Shown: positions 49,737 to 61,040 of the stretch, piece after piece
Layout of the letters: every line of letters begins with the position of its first letter
Numbering within the stretch: the stretch's first letter is position 1
Source: Isoperla grammatica
Lineage: Eukaryota; Arthropoda; Insecta; Plecoptera; Perlodidae
Assembly (NCBI GenBank): GCA_945910005.1
Contig: OX246746.1
Span: forward strand, 13,683,726-13,747,725
Direction of reading: 5' to 3'
DNA: 64,000 bases
Position numbers and translations under genes: made by a program
The notes under the pieces: model-generated
Told to the model about the DNA's origin: nothing
What the model saw: only the letters and a program-made list of their open reading frames with translations
Database searches by the model: none

Positions 49737-50071
49737 TGAAAGAGGCAATGAGCGCTTTGTAGACTGGCAGGTGTGTAGCGCTTATACAGTATAGCCGTCT
49801 CAACTTATTGACTCGGTACTAATGATTAATTTTGATAAAAAGCTTCGCCTGTTGCTCGAAGCTCGAGCATATATTTTGCATGCATTTGCTTTGAGAATCT
49901 GGCGAAAATGATTAATGACGGACGTCTCCGGTAGAACTGCGTCTCCGGGCACGGTTGATTTATGTTGGTCATGATCTTATTCTAAACTTTCCATCAAATG
50001 AAACTGAATCTGTAGTTTTCATTCCTGACGTTCTTCTCGTGATTGACAGTTCTCCATCGTGATTGTGCAAT

Positions 50072-51456
50072 GCGCGTTGCATGCTTAAATAATGTAATAC
50101 GAGCAGAGTTGCGATGTTGCCAAGCGCGTTGCATGCTTAAATAATGTAATACGAGCAGAGTTGCGATGTTGCCAAGCGCGTTGCATGCTTAAATAATGTA
50201 ATACGAGCGAAGTTGCGATGTTGCCAAGCGCGTTGCATGCTTAAATAATGTAATACGAGCAAAGTTGCGATGTTGCCACGCGCGATGCATGCTCAAGTAA
50301 TGTATACGAACTAAGTTGCGATGTTGCCAAGCGCGATGCATGCTCAAGTAATGTATACGAGCAAAGTTGCGATGTTGCCAAGCGCGTTGCATGCTTAAAT
50401 AATGTAATACGAGCAAAGTTGCGATGTTGCCAAGCGCGTTGCATGCTTAAACAATGTAATACGAGCAAAGTTGCGATGTTGCCAAGCGCGTTGCATGCTT
50501 AAATAATGTAATACGAGCAAAGTTGCGATGTTGCCAAGCGCGTTGCATGCTTAAATAATGTAATACGAGCAAAGTTGCGATGTTGCCAAGCGCGTTGCAT
50601 GCTTAAATAATGTAATACGAGCAAAGTTGCGATGTTGCCAAGCGCGATGCATGCTCAAGTAATGTAAGTATATTCGAACTAAGTTGCGATGTTGCCAAGC
50701 GCGATGCATGCTCAAGTAATGTAAGTATATTCGAACTAAGTTGCGATGTTGCCAAGCGCGATGCATGCTCAAGTAATGTATACGAACTAAGTTGCGATGT
50801 TGCCAAGCGCGATGCACGCTCACGTGATGTAATTGTATACTAAGATGCGATGTTGCCAAGCGTGATGCATGCTCAAGTAATGTAAGTATATTCGAACTAA
50901 GTTGCGATGTTGCCAAGCGCGATGCATGCTCAAGTAATATAAGTATATTCGAACTAAGTTGCGATGTTGCCAAGCGCGATGCATGCTCAAGTAATGTAAG
51001 TATATTCGAACTAAGTTGCGATGTTGCCAAGTGCGATGCATGCTCAAGTAATGTAAGTATATTCGAACTAAGTTGCGATGTTGCCAAGCGCGATGCATGC
51101 TCAAGTAATGTATACGAACTAAGTTGCGATGTTGCCAAGCGCGATGCATGCTCAAGTAATGTATACGAACTAAGTTGCGATGTTGCCAAGCGCGATGCAT
51201 GCTCAAGTAATGTATACGAACTAAGAAGCGATGTAGCCAAGCGCGATGCATGCTCAAGTAATGTATACGAACTAAGTTGCGATGTTGCCAAGCGCGATGC
51301 ATGCTCAAGTAATGTATACGAACTAAGTTGCGATGTTGCCGCGCACGATGCACGCTCACGTGATGTAATTGTATACTAAGTTGCGATGTTGCCAAGCGCG
51401 ATGCATGCTCAAGTAATGTAATTATATACTAACTAAGATGCGATCTTGCCGCGCGT
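50072..51456. repeat. Minisatellite/satellite array, ~26 units of 51-57 bp
   Basis: The core GTTGCGATGTTGCCAAGCGC followed by (T/A)GCATGCT recurs throughout. Unit types: A, 52 bp (TTAAATAATGTAATACGAGC), dominant to about 50640; B, 51 bp (TCAAGTAATGTATACGAAC); C, 57 bp with extra GTATATTC; D, with CACGCTCACGTGATG, at 50811 and 51347. The spacing of the D units (536 bp) and blockwise order suggest higher-order duplication. Types B and C have lengths divisible by three and so create false minus-strand frames up to 246 codons. Confidence 0.97.
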
Positions 51457-53276
51457 AATACGTCTAAAAGAAAGTAGTAACTGCACCTTGTCTGTGAGAT
51501 ATGAAACAACAAAGTAGCGATAAGGAAGTAGGGAATATGTGTCTGGATCTGGATAGGAGTGAGGATGGTCATGATAATAGGCCTATTGGTTGTTCAGTTT
51601 AAATAATCTTTATAAGTTTAACTTATTCCTTGCTTTTTAAAAATAAAGATGTGGTTAATTAAATTTTGTCCGAAATTATGTTATGGTGGACAGTTACAGA
51701 ACTAGTTCATACTATGCACTGCAATTTCAACGAAGCTAACTAGCTACCTAACAGTGATAAACTCATCAATGCCCCTCAAAATCAATTACCTCACTTATAG
51801 AGATAAAGGGGGAAGGAACCATTCAAGAGAGATGTTGATTAAGGAAGACATAAGCTTCCTTATCACGCTAGTCGGTGTGTATAAGCACACGCGAAGTGAG
51901 TTGCATTTGCATTCCTATCATACAAGTGCAGGCAGGACCTGCCAGCGAGAGCTGTTGTCTGCCATAACTAAACGGATGTCAATACGGGACATTTGGCAGT
52001 TGTGTGGTGCATGGGGAGCGTACTAGACAAATGGGTGGCCATTCGTCTTTTGACTGTCGCCGTGAAAATAAATATTGTATTTCCACTCGCGGTCGTGCAA
52101 TGTGGCCATGTTGCCGCCTGTGATTGCCTCGGCTGTTGATATGTTTCCCTTGTTTTATTCGGGGGGTCGGACCTACACAAACTTTGTTGCAGGAACTTAC
52201 ATATGCATCTATCATGCTTGTGTTGACTTTTTGTTGTATAGAGAAAGGGTTACCACTTTGTTACTCTCAACGGTCGATAACATATCACGTCGCCCGCCTA
52301 CCAAGCCTGGCTGCAGGAATTCATGGGTAGAATAACGAACGAACGGAACAATACAATACAAAAAGTATATCCGGCTATTATAGAAATGAAAACTAGTAAA
52401 AATGTTTCTGCGCCAGAACAAAGTTCCGGTTTCATTTCGTAAATGTACTGAACTATTCTCGCCATGATTTAAAAAAACGGAAAATTACATTTGTCTGACT
52501 AAAAATTGTTAAATACTGGCAAAATTTCTGGGCATGAATGTAAGTTATTCTCATGATGAATGACCCTCAGGTATAGCCAGACCCCAATACAATTAGAAGG
52601 GATATAATATTTGGAGCTCCCGTAATTTACTCCTACCCACAACCCTCTAAAGGATTCAGCAACATTGCTGAGACTGAGAAACAAGACAATATTAAATACA
52701 TGTTAAGCAAGCTAGATGAAGGGGGAGGGGGATATTGAAAGAAAAGCCAAGAAAGTGGGAAAGAATGAGAAAGAATGAGAAAAGATGAAGAATTACAATA
52801 ATAATTGCCGGAAAAGCGGACCGCAAGAGGGTAGTGATCGGTGTGTCATAGTGACCAATAATAGTGGGAGAATGTAGTAAGTAGCAGATACAAGACCAAT
52901 GGTGCCTACTGCAGCGGGGCGAGGGGGGTGGGGAGGGAGGGAGCTTCACTCGACCGCTTGGGGTGCACGTATGGCCTTGCTCCTGCTCTTAGGCACTACC
53001 ACCAGATCTGAGCCCAATCACTAGTCACCGCACCACCTGCCAAGAACAAAGAAGTATGAAATGAGTTGAAAGTGAAATGAAGAGATGAAACCACACCAAA
53101 ACTTAACGTCCTGGGGGGTGGGGGGTAGGGGGGGCGTCTCCAACCCCTACCTAAATGCCCTATCCGGCAATATCCTAGGTATAACTGACCGGGTATCTCA
53201 ACCTTGCGGATTTAGCCCGGCCAATTTCAACTCCTACCTGAGGGCTATCCTAGACCGGCACCTCCACCAAGACACT
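51457..53276. other. No gene recognised; G-rich patches at 52915-52945 and 53111-53135
   Basis: GGGGGGTGGGGGGTAGGGGG at about 53114 has the spacing of a strong G-quadruplex. Overlapping frames at 51754-52421 have no recognised family. Confidence 0.4.
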
Positions 53277-53435
53277 AGGTGATCCGGCAACACCGCAGTC
53301 ATGTGACAATAGGTGATCCGGCAACAACGCAGTGACGTGACTCTAGGTGATCCGGCACCACCGCAGTCACGTGACTCTAGGTGATCCGGCACCACCGCAG
53401 TCATGTGACGATAGGTGATCCGGCAACAACGCACC
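53277..53435. repeat. Tandem repeat, ~4 x 39-40 bp
   Basis: GGTGATCCGGCAMCAMCGCA followed by GTCAYGTGACTCTA or a variant, repeated with few substitutions. Confidence 0.95.
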
Positions 53436-53458
53436 GTGGCAAGATTAGCGTCGCTACT

Positions 53459-53532
53459 GCAGTGTTACTCGATACTATTTTGATGCCCCTATTCAACAGT
53501 GTTACTCGATACTATTTTGATGCCCCTATTCA
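53459..53532. repeat. Tandem duplication, 2 x 37 bp
   Basis: CAGTGTTACTCGATACTATT then TTGATGCCCCTATTCAA occurs twice without change. Confidence 0.95.
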
Positions 53533-54234
53533 ATTGACGGCGAGTTTTCGTCTAAGTGTGTCACTGTCTCAGTACGTCACTGTCTCAGTTCGTCTAATGA
53601 CACCTATTTTATTCCCACACCGAGTATGACCGTGTAATTGTGAGAATGCCTGAGTGAACTCATAAGCAGAGAAATGTGAGAAATATGATAAAGCAGTCTT
53701 GGCAATGCAATTGCGTTCTATGAGAGGAAAACGTCTCCATTGAAATGAAACGGAATTAAATCCGCAAGTAGCATTTTTGTTCGTCAAGTCTATATTTCAA
53801 TGTTGGCAATGACGTATTGATGTTTCACTTCGTTAAACCTTCATTTTTTTGCAATAAAACGATTCTATCGTAGAATTCTGAATACTTGAATGAGTTTATT
53901 CAAGAAAAACATATTTTATTATTGATTTTGTGAAATAATTCATACTTCGACATTGGGTCTAGTCCAAGTTTAAAATTGAATTTGCTGAATTACGTTTAAT
54001 CATTGTGATAATGCAATGGAATTAGAGAACGACTCATAAACGCTAATTGGAGTGAATTTATCGCCGAATGGTTGGCACTCGTGGTTGGGAGAACTCGTAC
54101 AAAAGGGGCACACTACGTGCCGATGAGTAATAAGCCGATGATCCGCGGTGATCCGTCCTCAGGTCAGCTGTGAGGCTATTTGTAATTGCTCGCTCATGAG
54201 TGTAATGTGATTAGAATTAAGGCTGTTCGTCCAT
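53533..54234. other. No recognisable feature
   Basis: A 17-base duplication (GTCACTGTCTCAGTWCGTC) at 53576-53600 is the only structure seen. Confidence 0.4.
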
Positions 54235-54590
54235 ACCTTGTTTAACATCCCGATTTCGGTCTGTTAAAAAGCTTTAAAATCGGTTTCAACTGTCCCAAAA
54301 GAAAATCGAAACATGTCATCCTATAGAGAATGTAATGCTCTTCCTTATGAAGGGAATTTTATTTTAATAAGATGTATCCGTTTTTCAGAGGTTCCTTATT
54401 AGGTGTGAAAGGTGTGAATCAACTTCACATTTCAAAAGGTAATTAAAAACCGCTGAAAAACGGAAGTATTAATTGGAACAAAAAAACATTCATAAGATCG
54501 AGCACTACATTTTCTAATAGGTGATATATTTTAATTAACATTTGGAACCATTTGAACAGATTTGAATGCACAATATACCGAAATAATTAT
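54235..54590. mobile_element. Palindromic MITE, family M2, copy 4
   Basis: ACCTTGTTTAACATCCCGAT then TTCGGTCTGTTAAAAAGC begins the left arm. TCCTATAGAGAATGTAATGC, AGGTGTGAAAGGTGTG and AAGATCGAGCACTACATT follow in family order. The right end is diverged (TTGAACAGATTTGAATGC). Confidence 0.75.
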
Positions 54591-54735
54591 ATGTTGGTAG
54601 ACCCTGCCTTGATTTCGCACAATTTGGGTTTATCATTTGTGGTCCCATTAAGTTCAGATCCATCTGGGTACAACTCATGTAAACGGTGGCATTCATGACA
54701 GTTTTGAGTCTGGTTCTGCGTTCGGTGCTGCATGC
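54588..54735 (+). repeat. Dispersed repeat, copy of 5291-5450
   Basis: TGTTGGTAGACCCTGCCTTG, CATGTAAACGGTGGCATTCA and GAGTCTGGTTCTGCG match the first copy. It directly abuts M2 copy 4. Confidence 0.6.
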
Positions 54736-54875
54736 AAACATGGTTAATGTAATAGAGACAAATAGAAGATCTATGTCAGTCCAAACTGTTATCTGTTTCA
54801 GGTCTGATCGCGATCAGTCGAAACGGTTCGACGCCAACAGGTCAAACCACAGATACCGGTAAGTGTGTTACTCCT

Positions 54876-55290
54876 TAGCGCAATGTCACACATAATAGCA
54901 ATTTGTATGAAACCTGAGTATATTCATTTTATTTTATTCCTTCCAATTAATCTCAAATACATCCACTTTAAGCATATATGAAAATACCTGCGTGACGTGC
55001 TACAGATTTTGAGATAATAACGTAAGTTTCAGGGTCTGTCATTATAAATTACGTAATGTCACACGTAGTAGCGATTTGTAAGAGAACCTGAGTATATTCT
55101 TTGAATTTGAAACCTTATTATTAATCCTAATTACATCTTATTTAAGCATATATAAACATAACTGCTTGACATGCTACAGATTTCGAGATAATTGCAAAAG
55201 TTTGACGGACTACCATTCGAAAATTACGTAATGCCACACGTAGAAGCAATTTGTAAGAGAACCTGAGTATGTTCATTTAATTTGATTCCC
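54876..55290. repeat. Tandem repeat, ~2.4 x 174 bp
   Basis: AATGYCACACGTAGWAGC, ATTTGTAAGAGAACCTGAGT and TGCTACAGATTTYGAGATAA recur at about 174-base spacing (anchors near 54897, 55070, 55246). Confidence 0.9.
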
Positions 55291-55393
55291 CCAAAAGCCA
55301 CCTCCTTTTTCTATCTCACTTAAAATTGCTAATTTAAACAACGATAACAAAGAAAATGGATGAGAAAAGAAAATTGCAGACACAGTGATTAGA

Positions 55394-55481
55394 GGGTACC
55401 TACGTAACGCGTAGTGCGGCGTGGTATCGTGGCGTCGTTATCGCGCTTTTCTGAATAAGTCACTAGGGTCACGTAGGTACA
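55394..55481. repeat. Short inverted repeat pair
   Basis: GGTACCTACGTAACG and, 60 bp on, GGTCACGTAGGTAC form 13-bp inverted ends around a GC-richer centre. Possibly a tiny MITE. Confidence 0.35.
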
Positions 55482-55618
55482 GACACGTCAATCAATAAAC
55501 ATGCGGTAAAACTCCTTGCTATGCATATGTGCGACACGCGGACTGTCGCTACAATAAAAATGTGTTAACATATAACGTAGATGGGGCTTATGTAAGATAT
55601 CAAACAGCTATCGTGTTG

Positions 55619-55804
55619 GCGGAACGAACCACAGTTGACGGCATCGTAATTGTAATCGGGATCGCAATATGATTTGCCATTGCAATCCATTACGACGTTA
55701 CGATTTTGTTGTGCACAGCGCCATCATAACCAAGTAAGTTAAACTCTCTCACGATATCCGGATTACGATCACAATCACGATGCCGTTAGTTGTGGTTGAG
55801 CCTT
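55619..55804. mobile_element. MITE family M3, foldback
   Basis: GAACCACAGTTGACGGCATC then GTAATTGTAATCGGGATCG pairs with the right arm (CGATCACAATCACGATGCCG, TTAGTTGTGGTTGAG). A partial second copy is at 57940-58025. Confidence 0.6.
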
Positions 55805-56315
55805 TAGGCAATTCCAGACATGTTGGAAATAAGATTCTGTTAATTATTTTACCAGTTCTGATTTTTTTAAATGCCGGTGCGTTGGACCCAGATTTTGTTG
55901 TATTTTTGAAGAACTTATATGGTTAGTATAATACAGAATGTACTACCTGTAAATGTTTAGCACAATAGCACAGCATTCTTGTGGATAACTCCGTTTACTA
56001 ATTTTTATTGAGTACATAGTTTGTGAGATGAACATGATATAGCCGTTGCAAATGTTCAAAAATAGCTACTAGATCGGATGCGACGCGAGAGTAGTTTGCG
56101 TGATTGGTGGCACTCTGTGGTTCTGTGTGCAACCTTTTCTACTGAAACCTTGCCTTGGGTATTTGGGTCTGGGGCTGACGGCAGCGCAGCGTAGTGAGAA
56201 AACTTGTCTCTCCTGGCGAAGGATTGGCCTTAATATTTTATTTATGAAAAAAGAATCAAAACTTTCACAATCCACCACGTGTACACATCTTCACCACTCT
56301 CAATCTCAGGTAACG
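55805..56315. other. No recognisable feature
   Basis: A 90-codon plus frame (56100-56372) runs into the following tandem repeat and has no family resemblance. Confidence 0.4.
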
Positions 56316-56795
56316 GAGTCGCCTGTGACTAGATCCAGCCAGCATAAGCCATATAATGCTGTGCGTGGGTGACGGAGGTATAGGCCTACCCAATTAGCGC
56401 TGTTTTCTACTCGAGTCGCCTGTGACTAGATCCAGCTAGCATAAGCCATATAATGCTGTGCGTGGGTGACGGAGGTATAGGCCTACCCAATTAGCGTTGT
56501 TTTCTACTAGAGTCGCCTGTGACTAGATCCAGCCAGCATAAGCCATATAATGCTGTGCGTAGGTGACGGAGGTATAGGCCTACCCAATTAGCGCTGTTTT
56601 CTACTCGAGTCGCCTGTGACTAGATCCAGCCAGCATAAGCCATATAATGCTGTGCGTGGGTGACGGAGGTATAGGCCTACCCAATTAGCGCTGTTTTCTA
56701 CTCGAGTCGCCTGTGACTAGATCCAACCAGCATAAGCCATATAATGCTGTGCGTGGGCAACAGAGGTAGGCCTACCCAATTAGCGATGTTTACTT
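56316..56795. repeat. Tandem repeat, 5 x 97 bp
   Basis: GAGTCGCCTGTGACTAGATC starts each unit at 56316, 56413, 56510, 56607 and 56704 (exact 97-base spacing). Each contains ATAATGCTGTGCGTGGGTGA and TATAGGCCTACCCAATTAGC. The units are nearly identical; the last diverges (GGCAACAGAGG). Confidence 0.97.
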
Positions 56796-57017
56796 CTCAT
56801 GCGGTGATTTACGCCCATCTCCACAAACAGTGTCAGCTTTAGGAAGTTCATTTGCTGAGGTCAGAGCGTCTCGTTTCACTACACCGGCAAAATTACTGGA
56901 TTACCTGGTTCTGGTTCAAGTGCTCATCTCGGATCCATGCTCAGTACTTGTTCTTAATTAATTACAACGCGGCTAAGTATTTCATGGATGTAAAACTCTA
57001 TACCTCATAATAATGAT

Positions 57018-57085
57018 TTTTCTGATAGGAATACCTGTTAAGACTTATAGCGTTGCACACCAGCTTTACTCTATCCCATGTATGT
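57018..57085 (-). mobile_element. SINE family A 3' fragment
   Basis: On the minus strand GTAAAGCTGGTGTGCAACGC and CAGGTATTCCTATC precede an ATTATTATG tail. Only the last 60 bp or so of family A are present. Confidence 0.65.
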
Positions 57086-57305
57086 ACACAAATGTGCACA
57101 CGTAAACAGATCACTTGGAAGACTTCTGAGCAACATAACGATTGTATGGTGCATTATTTAGAGATATGTGTATGGGTGTGCAATAATCAAGGTTTTGTTA
57201 CTGTCCACGTTATATAATGTTCTAAATATGTCTTTTTAGACGTCTTAAATAACACGTTTCATTGAATGAAGGTGGTTTGATATTTAAAATAACCACTTTT
57301 TACTT

Positions 57306-57336
57306 TCTTTCTTTCTTTCTTTCTTTCTTTTTTTCC
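57306..57336. repeat. (TTTC)n microsatellite
   Basis: Six to seven TTTC units followed by a T run. Confidence 0.9.
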
Positions 57337-57444
57337 ACTTTTTTACTTTTTCGGTTTTTCACTTTTTTTTCTGCCCTTTTCAGAAGACATCTTTTTACGT
57401 TCAGAACACCTATTTATTCTTTATTGGACAACTTATATCAATAA

Positions 57445-57672
57445 TGTAACGCCACGTGTTCTTCATGTACAGCTTCTGGTTAAAACACCTCCGCATATTA
57501 TTGTAGTGTTAGTGCAAACATGCAAGTCGACAATGTTGCCAAAATTATGTCAATAACATAATTCACAATATGTTCTTCATATACAATTTCTGGTTTATAA
57601 CCCCTCGACATGTTACTGCGGTATTAGTGCAAACATAGTGCACGCCACTCAACAATGTCGCCGATTATTGCA
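57445..57672. repeat. Diverged tandem duplication, 2 x ~114 bp
   Basis: GTTCTTCATGTACAGCTTCT against GTTCTTCATATACAATTTCT, TTAGTGCAAACAT and CAATGTYGCC recur in the same order 114 bases apart. Confidence 0.75.
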
Positions 57673-57939
57673 TTAGTTATCGCAGTTGAGTGCGTCGTTA
57701 AGCAACGATAAAATGATAGTAAACCCGTGTCCAAGACACCTTATCATTGGGACGGCCAACGATTTATTAAACACTTCCAGAGTTCTCGTGTTGAACAGTA
57801 AAACTGAGACTGTTAGATGTAACACTGGTTGGTTTCACTCCACATACTTGAGTATCAACAATATTTCACACATTAATAACTCATGTTTACGTAATGAAGA
57901 CTTCAATGCTCTGACAGGAATATTTTATTAAGCTGATTG

Positions 57940-58025
57940 CTCAGTCGCAGTTGTCGGCATCTGGATCGTAATCGGGATCCGAAAATCGTAAAAAAGTTAA
58001 CTTATATGGTTCTAATGGCATTGTT
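57940..58025. mobile_element. MITE family M3, partial copy
   Basis: GCAGTTGTCGGCATCTGGAT then CGTAATCGGGATC matches the M3 left arm; TTAACTTATATGGTTCTAAT then GGCATTGTTCACAA matches its interior. Confidence 0.5.
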
Positions 58026-58079
58026 CACAATATTTTGTATTTATTTATTTTATTGTTATTAAGGCCAGTGTAGGGCACA

Positions 58080-58485
58080 GTGCCCTCTTTAGCCTGATGA
58101 GTGATGATTGACGAATGATAATAAAGAAGGGAGTCGGGGAAGCCTGGTACCGGCACGTAGCCTACTCCTGTCGAAAAATACCAAGGGGACCATCCGCTTT
58201 ACGTCCCATTTAAAAGACGGTGTAACTTTGACGAGTCATATAGGTTCCTCCACTAACCTGGACTGCCGAGCAGTTGACGAGAAGAACGAAGCTGTTACAC
58301 AAGGCTTTCGAACCCTCCAATATGCTCTAACCAACGGTAACTAGTGTTTCGGAGTTGAGTAGTCACCCGAGGCCTTCGTTATACTTGATCGGTCACCCAT
58401 TCACCTTCTGACCTAGCCCGAGGTTGCGTAACTTCGGTGTTCGTATGGGAACCGGCTAAGCGCCCGCGATGAGTGATTCGTTGCC
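58080..58485 (-). mobile_element. 5S-rRNA-derived SINE
   Basis: On the minus strand 58485 to about 58385 reads as a degenerate 5S rRNA: GGCAACGAATCACTCATCGC, CCGGTTCCCATACGAACACC, GAAGTTACGCAACCTCGGGC, TAGGTCAGAAGGTGAATGGG, TGACC. These match the 5' half and internal promoter (A box, intermediate element, C box) of animal 5S RNA in order. A non-5S body follows, including AATGGGACGTAAAGC, and ends near a TCATCACTCATCA-type tail at 58090-58110. 5S-headed SINEs (SINE3 class) are known in animals. It could instead be a 5S pseudogene next to another repeat. Confidence 0.6.
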
Positions 58486-58995
58486 AATCAGCGAGACCCA
58501 ATTTCAAATACCGATCAGTGGTTCATCACGAGTCTCGCGTCTATGCGGACAAGTATACGACAAAGCATTGTCATCTGACATGTTGCCCACGATAACATGT
58601 CGTGTATGAGTATAAGCAATTGTTAAGACATTGCCATTCATATTGGCATACAAGCTAGTGTTGGTTCTGAAAACCACCCCAAAATGTTCGGGCGGACTTC
58701 ATTGTGATACTTTGTGCTCAACCCAATCTCTCTTTGATCTTACACGAGTATCAATTTCTTCACAGACACCGCACTGCGATCATCTAACTTTGGTCGATAA
58801 CGATGAAAATATGTGACCTCCGTGACAACCCGACTATCGTTTCAAATTTATTTATTTCATATATTATTTAGAATTGGTCACATTAATTGTTAATCTGGGC
58901 GATGGTCACGTATCTATAGCGAGTGGAACTTCAAACTATGTCAAACTAAAAATATCTGCAGTCGGAAACTTTTATTATAACCGTCTTATATAATT
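58486..58995. other. No recognisable feature
   Basis: Short frames only; nothing recognised. Confidence 0.4.
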
Positions 58996-58998
58996 AGT

Positions 58999-59240
58999 GA
59001 TAGAGGTGGCTGAGTGGTTATACTCGAAACTTTATAATTTAGGTCGCCGGTTCGATACCGGCCACCAGCAGTCCTGACAGAAGGCTTTTCCAAGATTTTC
59101 CTCAGTCACAACACAAGGCGAATGCTGGGATTGTCCTTAACAGCTCTCGTAAATTCCTTCTCAACTGTTCCAAATACCACAATACCTGAAGAGGGACATG
59201 AATTGTCCCTGCATGGTTTTCTACGAAACATTATTATTAA
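58999..59240 (+). mobile_element. SINE family A, diverged full-length copy
   Basis: GATAGAGGTGGCTGAGTGG (A box) and GGTTCGATACC (B box) are followed by GGCCACCAGCAGTCCTGACA and a deleted 3' body (CCTGAAGAGGGACATG). The end is TTCTACGAAACATTATTATT. The marker CTAGTTAGTCACC is missing. Confidence 0.75.
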
Positions 59241-59304
59241 TTGCCACTGATATTACACCGAACAAAGTCCATAAAGCTGAGCGCGCAGCTGTATTTTCAA
59301 CTAT

Positions 59305-59475
59305 ACCTTGCGGAACACCCGATTCGGTTTGCTAAAATTGTTTTGATCCATCCCAAAATAAAATAATGCCAACCCGTACAGAATTTACTGCTCTTTCTTA
59401 TGTATGATGGTTTTTTATTCCAATAAATATTTCCGGTTTTGCAGATGTTTTTAATTAGTGTGAAAAGTATCAAAG
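59305..59475. mobile_element. MITE family M2, half copy
   Basis: ACCTTGCGGAACACCCGATT then CGGTTTGCTAAAATTG and TGCAGATGTTTTTAATTAG represent the left arm only; sequence after GTGTGAAAAGTATCAAAG no longer matches. Confidence 0.7.
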
Positions 59476-60575
59476 TGTGCTTAGGTTTGCGTCCCTTTCT
59501 AGTAAAAGCTTAGTGCAGTACACTACAATTTCTTGTAAGAAGGTAAAATTGATTTATTTAAAGACCCCCTAAACTACCCCAGGCGAACAAGAAACGCCGA
59601 GCGGTCTATCCCATTCATCACTGCACAAAAACAAGAGCTAAGGAAACTGAGGATCTTAATCCAACCGGCGCAACATCTTTCGTGCAGCACAATTAGGTTA
59701 GGGGGATATATAGTGGCAATGTGAATGTACTTTATATTTCTAAACTAAAAAGTAAAAGTTCAGGGCGATCCAGTCAACTTTAAGTTGCGTTACAATTACG
59801 TATTTAATAACAAAACGATAATACCGCGAGCCAAAAATAACAAGTTAATCCCTTGACCATGTTAATACTTTTGTTTTTACAATTTTATGTTAGAGAATAG
59901 AAATATTTATTTTCATATCGTGCGCCGCAAAGTGTTTTCAGATATTTGTAGTCAAATTAATGTACGGTCTTGCGGAATTTATTTCTAACCGGCTAGCGCA
60001 CGCTAAGCTGTCTTGGAATAACATATTATTTCAATATCACCACTTTCAAACGCAGCGGACGCCTGAGATCGCGAAGATAAGAACTTTTCCTCCACTAGAC
60101 CGCGATTTATCTTGGATTCATTTTTGATCGCTTAATTAACGTTGTGCTGAGTGTAGAAAGAGTAGAGATACTGTTTTTACATTGATTATATAGTTCTACG
60201 TCAAAACACAACATCATTGAAAATGCTAATATTGTACTTTGAGAATGTGTGTAAGATACTTATTAACATGTGAGGAAGCACAACGTTTCTTACTGAAAAC
60301 ATAGTTGCCAAATGTCGCGTCTTGTGTTCGAACCCGGCACCTCCACCAATATACTGCACATAGTTGCCATGTCACCTCTACAGGTGTCTTAACTTAACTT
60401 ATTACTTAACTGTAAGCGCTAAAAATCTAAATTAATACTATTACGGTTGTTGAACGTGAGTATTTGCGTGATTCACAATTTCTAAGTAGCGTAATTCAAT
60501 TCTTGTTGATTTCAGTGGGCACATAATATAAACTAGCTTACGTTAGGTTGCTAAGATAATCTCAGTTACCATGAA
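59476..60575. other. No gene seen; possible isolated B box at 60328-60337
   Basis: GTGTTCGAACCCGGCACCTCC resembles a tRNA B box region, possibly the relic of a SINE head. Otherwise featureless. Confidence 0.35.
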
Positions 60576-60622
60576 AATAACAACAAGAACTCATGAGCTC
60601 AAATTGTAAGTTAGCTGGCTAA

Positions 60623-60761
60623 AGCCCGGTTTTTCAATCGGTCATTAACGGGGCCGTTAGCTGACGGTCCGTTATCTACATAGGGTTTAGTGGGTTACAG
60701 ATTACGGACCGTCTGCTAACGGCCCCATTCACGACCCGTTTACCGATTGAAAAACCGGGCC
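60623..60761. mobile_element. PIF/Harbinger-like MITE with TAA duplication
   Basis: AGCCCGGTTTTTCAATCGGT and the reverse complement of ACCGATTGAAAAACCGGGCC form 20-bp ends. TAA lies at 60620-60622 and 60762-60764. Inner arms share GGGGCCGTTAGC and GACGGTCCGT. 139 bp, non-coding. Confidence 0.8.
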
Positions 60762-60924
60762 TAAGATAATATCAATAAGAGAGCAGATATTTCTAGTTTG
60801 ACATGGTTAGAATCTCCACCCCCTAATTATGTGACCACCACCCAGCATTACAAACATGTTTGATTATAAAAATAATTTGATAATATTAATAAATATTATA
60901 TGATTTTGTTAGGTGTCACGGTGT

Positions 60925-60985
60925 GGTTGGGGGAGGGGGGGGGGAGTCATATATTGATGGAGGGGAGCAGGAGGGGAGCGTCAAA
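60925..60985 (+). other. G-rich, quadruplex-prone patch
   Basis: GTTGGGGGAGGGGGGGGGGA and GGAGGGGAGCAGGAGGGGAG contain at least four G runs at short spacing. Confidence 0.5.
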
Positions 60986-61040
60986 CTAAGACAATATCAA
61001 TTAGAACTTATGAGCTCAAAGTGTAAGTTGTGAGAGAAAC

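Larger units (their letters stand above)
60570..61040. repeat. Interrupted direct repeats around a MITE
   Basis: AACTCATGAGCTCAAATTGT then AAGTT (near 60590) recurs as AACTTATGAGCTCAAAGTGT then AAGTT (near 61006). CTAAGATAAT and the later TAAGACAATATCAATTAGAA echo it. This suggests an old duplication of roughly 415 bp period. Confidence 0.6.

Noticed and set aside
50551..51395. Long minus-strand open frames (246 and 191 codons) with repeated TLLEHASRLATSQLSS or HYLSMHRAWQHRNLV
   Set aside because: They are translations of the 51/57-bp satellite in two frames; unit lengths divisible by three keep frames open. No gene structure.
50072..51456. CRISPR-like array
   Set aside because: The whole unit repeats; there are no unique spacers, and the context is eukaryotic.
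56100..56372. 90-codon frame as a small protein
   Set aside because: Its C-terminal third is inside the 97-bp tandem repeat and no family is recognisable.
58090..58120. Hammerhead-like CTGATGAGTGATGATTGACGAA
   Set aside because: It lacks GAAA after the stem and sits in a TGA-rich SINE tail.
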